From NCBI GenBank assembly GCA_029204225.1, contig CM055107.1:1000237-1064236 (forward strand): a DNA stretch of 64,000 nucleotides. Reading direction: 5' to 3'. Shown here piece by piece: positions 57,441 through 64,000 of the stretch. The notes under the pieces were generated by a model. That model did not search any database, was not told the DNA's origin, and worked only from the letters and a program-made list of their open reading frames with translations. This DNA comes from Diphasiastrum complanatum (taxonomy: Eukaryota > Streptophyta > Lycopodiopsida > Lycopodiales > Lycopodiaceae). The stretch's first letter is position 1; every line of letters begins with the position of its first letter. Made by a program: the position numbers and the translations under genes.

Positions 57441-57557
57441 TTTGTGGGACTATACAAACATCGTCATGAATTCCCTTTGTGGAAAATTTGGAGCACGACA
57501 AGGACTTCCTAGAGATTATGATTGGTTAAAGTACTTCGATATAGTGATCACTGGAAG
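57441..57557 (+). CDS. 5'-nucleotidase exon 7
   Basis: Acceptor TTTTGTGTAG|T and donor AG|GTATCT (phase 2). Joined to exon 6 it gives FLVTNSLWDYTNIVMNSLCG, then RDYDWLKYFDIVITG. This is the exact continuation expected of the family, where motif II Thr is followed by N-S-x-W-x-Y-T. The distance of 13,797 bp from exon 6 is filled by the gypsy and its nested copia. The next family block (A-K-P-x-F-F) was not found before 64000. Confidence 0.9.
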
Positions 57558-58396
57558 GTATCTCCCATTCCCTTGCTTCTATAGTTGTGTAATCTCTATA
57601 TCAATTATTGCCTTTAGGGCATCCATCGTATGTGCTCTATAAAGTTTACGTTGATTGTAAAATATAACCTTAAAAGCTATCCCTACAAAATGGTCATGAG
57701 TTTATATTCAATCTGAAGTTTTGTTCATGGTTATGGAGGTGTGTTTTGACAATGTCTCCAACAAGAATGTTTTATGCTAATATAATTTCCAAGCTTACAT
57801 CCCTCTACAACAAAAAATAACATGTAACATGAGTTGTTGATGTGATGAGACGACTTTTGCTAAGTGTTTTGTATTCTCTTCAATAGTCTTTGTTAATGTG
57901 AGTTTTTGCTTCATGTTTTGGTTAGATTTGTGTCAATACAATTTCACTACATTCAAGAGAAGGCTGACTTCTACGCATTAAAAGACTTGGTTAAAGGGCA
58001 ATGCACTAACAACTTTCCCCTAGAGCAGTGAGTTAGATGCTTTCAAAGATGTGTCCGCGATTCTAGGATTAAACCCAATTGGTTCTTTGAGATAACATTA
58101 GATGCCATTGAAAATTGTTGAAGTTGCTTTGATATAGTGATCATTAGCAAGTGTCCATTTTCCCCTACTTTTGTAGGTTATTGTCTGTAGGGTGTCCATC
58201 ATATGTGCTCTATAAAGTTTACACTGATTGTAGCATGTAAAGATGGACTTCAAAGCTATCCCCTACCAAATGGTCATGAGTTTATTTCCAATCTGTACAT
58301 AGGTGTAAATTTTTTTTGACTATGTTTCTAACAAGATTGTCTTTATAAATAGAATTGCTCAAGTTTACATCCCTCTACAACAAAAATTAACATGAG
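57525..58396. repeat. Direct duplication including the exon 7 end
   Basis: 57525-57832 and 58117-58396 are diverged copies, offset by about 575-593 bp. Shared blocks, in order: GATATAGTGATCA, the TATGTGCTCTATAAAGTTTA block, AATGGTCATGAGTTTAT and TTACATCCCTCTACAACAAA. The first copy begins within exon 7; the second copy of that exon end is degraded (GATCATTAGCAAG|GTGTCC) and carries an in-frame TAG. Confidence 0.7.
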
Positions 58397-60929
58397 GATG
58401 AACTGAATCATAGGTTTTAAGCACCAATGAAGCTTAAACTGACAATAGATGTAGCAATTTAAGAATCTCCTCAAAAGAGTGGCAAATGGCATCACATAGA
58501 ATCAATGACCAAAACCATACAAGCAATAGCAAGGCAAGAGTTCTCTGATGGAGAGTCCGAATCATAGGCTGAAGAAATAGGGCCTATTCATACCTAGGAG
58601 GAACCCTGAAAATAAAGGTACTTAACCTAAGCTTATCCACTAGGACTTGGGGTCACAAGAGTTCCGGAAGATAATGTGGCCTCCTAGGGGGTCTACTCCC
58701 TTCCAATAGGACCCCCACTCTAGTATTAAATAGTAACATTGCATAAAGAAGGGCCAAGGCTTTTAGACGTGTACATGAATAAAAGGGATCGTGGCGAACA
58801 AATGAATGTAAATGAATATAGGCCATGTACTCCATGTTGTCTATGGACCTAATAGTCCAGTACAACATCCACAACAACTGAGATATTATCAGTTGAATAT
58901 GACTGATGTCGGATCCAAGCCACAAACATGCATTTACTGAAAGCTCTAACATAAAGAAAAAGATGAAGCACTGTCAAGGGACACAAATGGCCCAAGAATC
59001 GCAATGAAGTTGAAAAACTATAAGGTCTCAAAAAAATTGCTCCAATCATGTAGATATCAAGAAAGTTGGACAGATCAAAAATGGCATAGAAAAGTCATCT
59101 GTAGGAACTCTTGGCACCAACTAGGAAAGACCAATGTTGCACCAATGACGTACTTTTGCCATATGTAAACTTGAAGACCACACCAATGGATCAAGTGCTA
59201 AATTCTTCGCTCCGTCCTAAACAAAAGTCAGACCTTCGGCCTCTCTTTCCATTAGACCGTACCAAGCATTAGGGGCATAGAAGATCGTCTAGAAGCATAA
59301 AGTAAAGGAAATAGGATACCATGGCCCTGATGCATAAAGGTAGGCTACATCACAAGCTGTCAAGCCCAAAGTCAGTATGAGAAACCAAGCTGGGCACTTG
59401 AAAAGTACAATAAAAACCATAGAAGACCGAAGAAACCAACGTTCGAAAGTAGTGCAGATTCAAAGGACCATAAATGCCTGATAGTATTTGGAACAAATAT
59501 CTCAAAAGGAAGATCCCAAAGAAACCAAACCTATGTGATAATGTCTGATAGCCAAATAGAACACCATGGCTGATGGAATACACCACCCCTATATGTAACC
59601 ATCATGAAAACAAACCACAAAGTTGATAAAGGAGCCCAGTAGGTGGGATAGAGATGATACTTGACTAAGACTACCATCCCAAGTAAGAATTCACTGTAGT
59701 GAATCTCCTCCAATAAGAGCAAGCATCATAGTAAGAGCATGGAACACATGAGGATTTGCTAATAGAGGCGCTAGCTAGTAGCAATGTCGGAAACAAGAGG
59801 AGGCATAACAATGATGTCAACCATGTTGGAGTAGCCAAGCATGCTAAATAGTTGTAGAAACATTGGAGGTGGAGAGGTACCAATGTCCCAAAGCTACCCA
59901 TAAAAACCAAGTGTGTCCACCAGTAGCAACCGAAAGATGAGCATATAAATCCTAGGGTAATCATAGGCATCTTGACCAAGAATGTTGTAAACCAACAATG
60001 AGGAACTCAGAGAAGGAGACCATGAAAACCATCCTTGCCAAGCATGTCGACCATATAAAGGATACATCCAAACAAATTCTGCATGTCGTAACACGATAGA
60101 AGCAGACTCTCAAATATCTAAGGAGCCATAGTATCCTAGAACATGTATAGAAGAAAAACTTGGCGGGATCTGTCAAGCTAGATCAACGTTTGTGCCAATA
60201 CCCTTGAGATACTAGCATGGAGTGTAACCTTGCAAATCTTTGCTCTGTGATAAAAGAAGCTCGTGGTTGTACCCAGACTATGTGATAGTAGCAGCATTAG
60301 ATGCATCAATAAGAGTAGGAACATAATGTACCTCAGCAAAATCTGAACATCTATGCGAGTCTCTCGCATATGCATGATGTAGCTGTGCTGAAAAGGAAAG
60401 TTTATGCACGTGATTCTCATATGAAATAATATATGGTCCTTGAGAACATACCTAAGGTGGATAAATGAATGTCTCATTGTCTAATCTGTATAGGTTGGGT
60501 GATTCTTGAGTTAGAGAGATATATCGTCAAACAATGTGGATAGCCTAAAGTAAGTATGAACATTGCATAGTTGCATTGGAATGACCTTCCTGAACAGGTT
60601 GTTTCAGAATGGTGAAACGTGGATTTCAAAAAAGCCCTAGATCTTTCTATGAATAGCCATGGAACCCGATTGTTGAGGCGTGTGAACTATGAGAGTAAAA
60701 GTTTGTGGAGAGAGCAATAGGTGACCAAATGGGCTGTGCGAGCACTCTATGTGAAGCTAGTGATCTATAGAAGATGACTGTAGCACATAGAAGAGGGAAA
60801 AATTGAGTGTGTGAAAATTTGCAAGCGAAACACCCTTTTGAGGCTTTTTCACTATTTTTTTTCTTTGCTTTGTTTGGAGGTTGTTTTGTGAGAAACTATG
60901 GATGCCAATGGGTGTACTCTAAACCCTAT
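58397..60929. other. No recognisable gene
   Basis: 2.5 kb with an open but unrecognised set of minus-strand frames (60-102 codons) and no retroelement motif. Phrases such as ACCAATG and CCATAGAAG recur irregularly. It may be a decayed repeat; it would be intron 7 in the gene model. Confidence 0.35.
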
Positions 60930-61103
60930 CAAAGGGTCAAAAACTCAAGGCAAAGTGGATAGGTGGGAAAAAAGAACTAACATAGCTCAAAAACTGCCAA
61001 AAAGGACACACAAGCTCACTCAGTACAAACCATTTGTTTCTCCTCCGATTGGGCAGCTACTGAAATCGCCGTGTTTCATGAAGATCATGAACACAATTGC
61101 TAG

Positions 61104-61466
61104 TTGACCACCGCCATGCTCGGGAGACCCTCCAGTTTCAGGCCTCACGATTTAGTTCACATGCATGGGAAGATTGGCGACCAGTCAATCAAAGTAATGG
61201 TGGATCATGGGCTGACCCATAATTCCGTCAATTACAACTTGGTGAAAAAACTTAAACTACCAGAAACACTTAGTCAACATAGGTATATAGTATCTTTGGC
61301 CAAGGGTGTGGATAAGTTGTGGGAGATGATGGTTAGTAATCTTGACTTGAAAATTGAGGTGTATCTTGATACCGTTAATTTCCAATTCATGCATTTGGAT
61401 CATACCAATTTAGTTCTTGGGAGGGATTGGCTTTACAACTTTGGGCCAACTCTTCAGGGGAACTAA
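61104..61466 (+). pseudogene. Gypsy protease (relic)
   Basis: 120 codons matching residues ~395-515 of the polyprotein at 16943: RPSSFRPHDLVHMHGKIGDQ, then [17 protein letters not shown] and [14 protein letters not shown]. The active site reads DHGLTHN instead of DDGATHN, so catalysis is unlikely. Confidence 0.8.
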
Positions 61467-61795
61467 AGAAGAATACCCTCAGTTTCCAGAAAAACAGCAG
61501 AGAGGTTCAATTGCATGGGGACCATGGAGTACTTAACAGCCCAATGGTATGCAGTGCTGAACTCCTAGAACTTATGGACCATGAAGACCATCAGGTATGT
61601 TTTTGTGACCTTCAGTATGTTTTGGATGATTGTATTTTCACAGTGTACATCATAAAACAATAAATTAGATGTTATGTTAACTGAATTTGAAGATATCTTT
61701 CCTGAAGATCTGATAGTAGGGTTACCCCCCAGTAGATCAGTAGACCATGCAATTGATAGAATTCTTGGTAGATCTCCTATCTCTAAACCTCCAAC

Positions 61796-62542
61796 TTGGG
61801 TTACCGATTAGAGGAGGAAGAGATTACCAGACAACTAATAGAATATCTTAAGAAAAGGCAAATTCAGCTTAGTAGTTCACCATGGGTAGCTCTTGTTGTA
61901 CTGGTGAAGAAGAAAGAAGGGTCTATGTGTCTGTGCATAGACTATAGAGTATTAAATAGGGTCACAATTAAGAACAAAAACCCAATGCCTCAGGTAGACG
62001 AGTTGTTCGATCAACTTGATAGGGCAAGGTATTTCAGTAAGATACATCTTAGATCGGGATATCATCAAGTCCATATAAAAGTGAGCGATGTTCTGAAAAC
62101 AACTTTTAGGACTTGTTATGGCCACTATGGTCTCACTAACTCCTTAGTTGGCCGAAACCTACTAGTGTGACCTTCAGGTCTTCTTGGGTTTGTCAAGATG
62201 TAAATTTGGATTCTCGAGCAGCAGGAGAGTTTTGATGATTTCAAATCAGCTTTAGCTATAGCGCTTGTATTGAAAGTCATAGACCCTAATCGGCCATTTG
62301 TGGTCGAAACAAATGCTAGCAACTTTGTGATAGGGGTAGTGCTAAGTCAGGATGGACGCCCAGTTGCGATCAAAAGTAAAAAAGCTCAAGATCAAACCAG
62401 ATACAGTGCATATGAAAAAGAACTCTTTTCTATTATTCATGCCCTTAAGACTTGGCGGCATTATTTACATGGTGCTACCTTTGAGATTCTGACTGCTGAC
62501 CATGAGAGCCTCAGGTATCTCTGCAATCAGCCCAAGCTTTAA
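61796..62542 (+). pseudogene. Gypsy reverse transcriptase/RNase H with active-site deletion
   Basis: [20 protein letters not shown] and [16 protein letters not shown] are kept up to GHYG. The sequence then jumps to just before the RNase H domain, deleting FLDD and about 130 further codons. RNase H reads PNRPFVVETNASNFVIG and [24 protein letters not shown] at 62540 ends the frame. Confidence 0.82.
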
Positions 62543-63166
62543 GGTCAGAAAGCTCGATGGGCTGAGTTGCTGCAAGAGTTTGATTTGTCTATCATATATA
62601 GATGAGGCAAGTTTAACATAGTACTGATGCCCTTAGTAGTATACCTATGATAAGTAAATAGAGTTTTACTTAGATTCGTAATGAGCTTTGGGAATCTTTG
62701 AAAGGGAAATGCTAGTTGGATCCACATTTTTCTATAATTTGGAATGCAGTTCAGAGCATAAACTTACAAACTTCTGATCCAATTTCTAGAGCTGGGAATA
62801 GTTCATCCAAGTATACGACAACTTTTGTTGAGGATGATAAGTCCGAGCATACGTCAGATGATGTTGAGAAATTCTGAGACTCTAACACCCAAGTATACCA
62901 CAGAGGTTTGAGGGTGGTCATAGTTCACAAGGGTTCAAATGGAAACAACATTCCATTAAAGATCAGTATCTACTCTACATGACAATGGGTTACTACAACC
63001 CTTAGAAATACTAGTTGGTAAGTGGGAGAGTATTTCCATGGATCTTATAGTAGGCCTGCCAAGGACCCAGAAAGTTCACGATGCTATATGGGTCACAGTT
63101 GACCGTTCGCAAGCTATTTCCAACTTTTGTCTTAGTTGACCGAGATGGTTCTTAAAGGGGAGGGAG

Positions 63167-63487
63167 TGTTATGAGCCTGTAACTGCAGCCGAGCCCTTGA
63201 GGACACTTAGGTATCAAAAACTACAGTTAGAGCAGGACAATGTAAGTAGCATGCAAAGTGCATCAAGGCCTAACATTAGCATGAGGCCCATATGGCCTGA
63301 GTTAGATGCGTACGTTCATGCACACTAGCAGTTAGGTGTCCCGTGACACTGGCAGTTAGTCGAGTGTGTCACCGTGCATACTATCAGCCTTACACGTGGC
63401 TAGGAGGGGCGTTCTCTATAAGGGAGGATGTGACGGTTGGGTGGATTAGACTATGCTAGCTCTAATTGTGATTTCAGGCGTCTAACA
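63167..63487 (+). repeat. Chromovirus-family LTR (3', relic)
   Basis: 321 bp, starts TGTTATGAGCCTGTAAC after the purine tract GGGGAGGGAG and ends TCTAACA. The opening is a decayed form of the GTTACGAGCTCGTAAC palindrome. Confidence 0.75.
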
Positions 63488-63529
63488 ACTATGCATGATC
63501 TCCTCGTACTGCCTACCATTTGATACAGG

Positions 63530-63990
63530 TTGTTGTGCTGCATCTTTGTGGACATGCTTTGACTTGGTGGCGTACACGTCAATCTCAACTTATTGTTACT
63601 GTTGATTGGGCTGAGTTCAAGGGTGCAACATTTTGTTATGGTCGAGAATGTGGCTCTAGTCTCAACTTGAGTTGTATCGGCGACTCCAACAAATAGCTTC
63701 GCCTTTAGATTGCTAGGTATTTGTATGTCTTTTTTGATTTCTTGATTGTTCAGGTCATTGGTCGGTATATAGCTAGTTTATGTGGTGTTTACAATCTTTT
63801 CTACCGACTTCTCTAGATCATGCCATGTCTCACGCTTGTACATTGCAACATAAATATCATGATCAACAATTGTCTTTTTAGTCTTGTCGTTTGTCTCATC
63901 CTTCTGTTCCATGTTCTGTTATCTCTCTTCTGTCGTTTCCTCTTGTTTCTCGGTCTTCTTTTGTTTCTCCTCTCTGTCCTCCTCCTTTTG
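63530..63990 (+). pseudogene. Degenerate gag-like sequence
   Basis: One frame reads VLHLCGHALTWWRTRQSQL and VTVDWAEFK, another SQLELYRRLQQIASPL, and a third AMSHACTLQHKYHDQQLSF. The WW...W-x-E-F and LYRRLQQ blocks in this order suggest a Ty3/gypsy-type capsid, broken by several frameshifts. It runs towards the window end. No LTR is visible. Confidence 0.4.
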
Positions 63991-64000
63991 TTACTTGTAA

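Larger units (their letters stand above)
60930..63487 (+). mobile_element. 5'-truncated, decayed relative of the chromovirus
   Basis: Begins inside gag, just after the zinc knuckle. Follows the young element at 15782 in order: protease (61104-61466, VMVDHGLTHNSVNYNLVKKL), reverse transcriptase start (61796-62130), a deletion removing the catalytic site, RNase H (62270-62640, FVVETNASNFVIGVVLSQDG), scraps of integrase (63005-63100, [15 protein letters not shown]), purine tract and one LTR. It lacks the 5' LTR, capsid, most of integrase and the chromodomain. Confidence 0.88.

Noticed and set aside
58653-60477. Series of minus-strand frames of 63-102 codons
   Set aside because: They are hydrophobic or Cys/Tyr-rich, unrelated to each other and to known families, and typical of chance frames in AT-rich DNA.

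Overview
The window is nuclear DNA of a land plant. It is dominated by plant-type retroelements (Ty1/copia, chromodomain Ty3/gypsy, a second non-chromoviral Ty3/gypsy, an L1-like LINE) and a BED-finger hAT transposon. Between them lie short, correctly spliced exons of one host gene, a HAD-type 5'-nucleotidase, with introns of up to 13.8 kb and probably 29 kb. No bacterial, organellar, rRNA or tRNA signature was seen. Very long repeat-filled introns would fit a large-genome plant such as a fern, lycophyte or conifer, but the species cannot be named from this sequence.

Layout, left to right. 1-600: CACGTG-rich repeat. 1298-2567: minus-strand copia relic with one LTR. 2643-7119: degenerate plus-strand copia. 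7120-10550: low-information DNA with a diverged duplication. 10555-10885: probable first exon of the nucleotidase. 11640-15019: three LINE fragments. 15036-15780: TTCGAA cluster and several microsatellites. 15782-22041: young chromovirus with 358-bp LTRs. 22151-27438: near full-length minus-strand LINE bounded on both sides by (GA)n. 27507-27880: minisatellite. 27917-31286: intron-containing hAT transposase relic. 31955-33273: inverted repeats, GC-rich hairpins and a Pro-rich ORF. 33600-36142: minus-strand gypsy relic. 36850-37450: old LINE ORF1 relic. 40153-43643: nucleotidase exons 2-6. 43644-57440: intron 6, filled by a minus-strand gypsy whose LTR carries a nested copia. 57441-57557: exon 7. 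60930-63487: 5'-truncated relic of the chromovirus family. 63530-63990: degenerate gag-like sequence.

The only gene likely to serve the host is the nucleotidase. Exons 2-7 join in phase and preserve HAD motifs I and II; the 3' exons lie beyond the window. The mobile elements hold the unusual material. (1) In the LINE, ORF1 and ORF2 share one frame, separated by a single TAG that is followed six bases later by an 11-bp all-GC hairpin, with no usable AUG at the start of ORF2. This is a candidate stop-codon readthrough signal. (2) A copia element with conserved LTRs carries an intact 239-codon ORF of unknown function where integrase and reverse transcriptase should be. (3) The minus-strand gypsy carries a long extra ORF with a coiled coil after its integrase. 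(4) LINE copies repeatedly abut (GA)n/(CT)n arrays, suggesting a microsatellite tail or insertion target. All splice sites, boundaries and homologies were read by eye.
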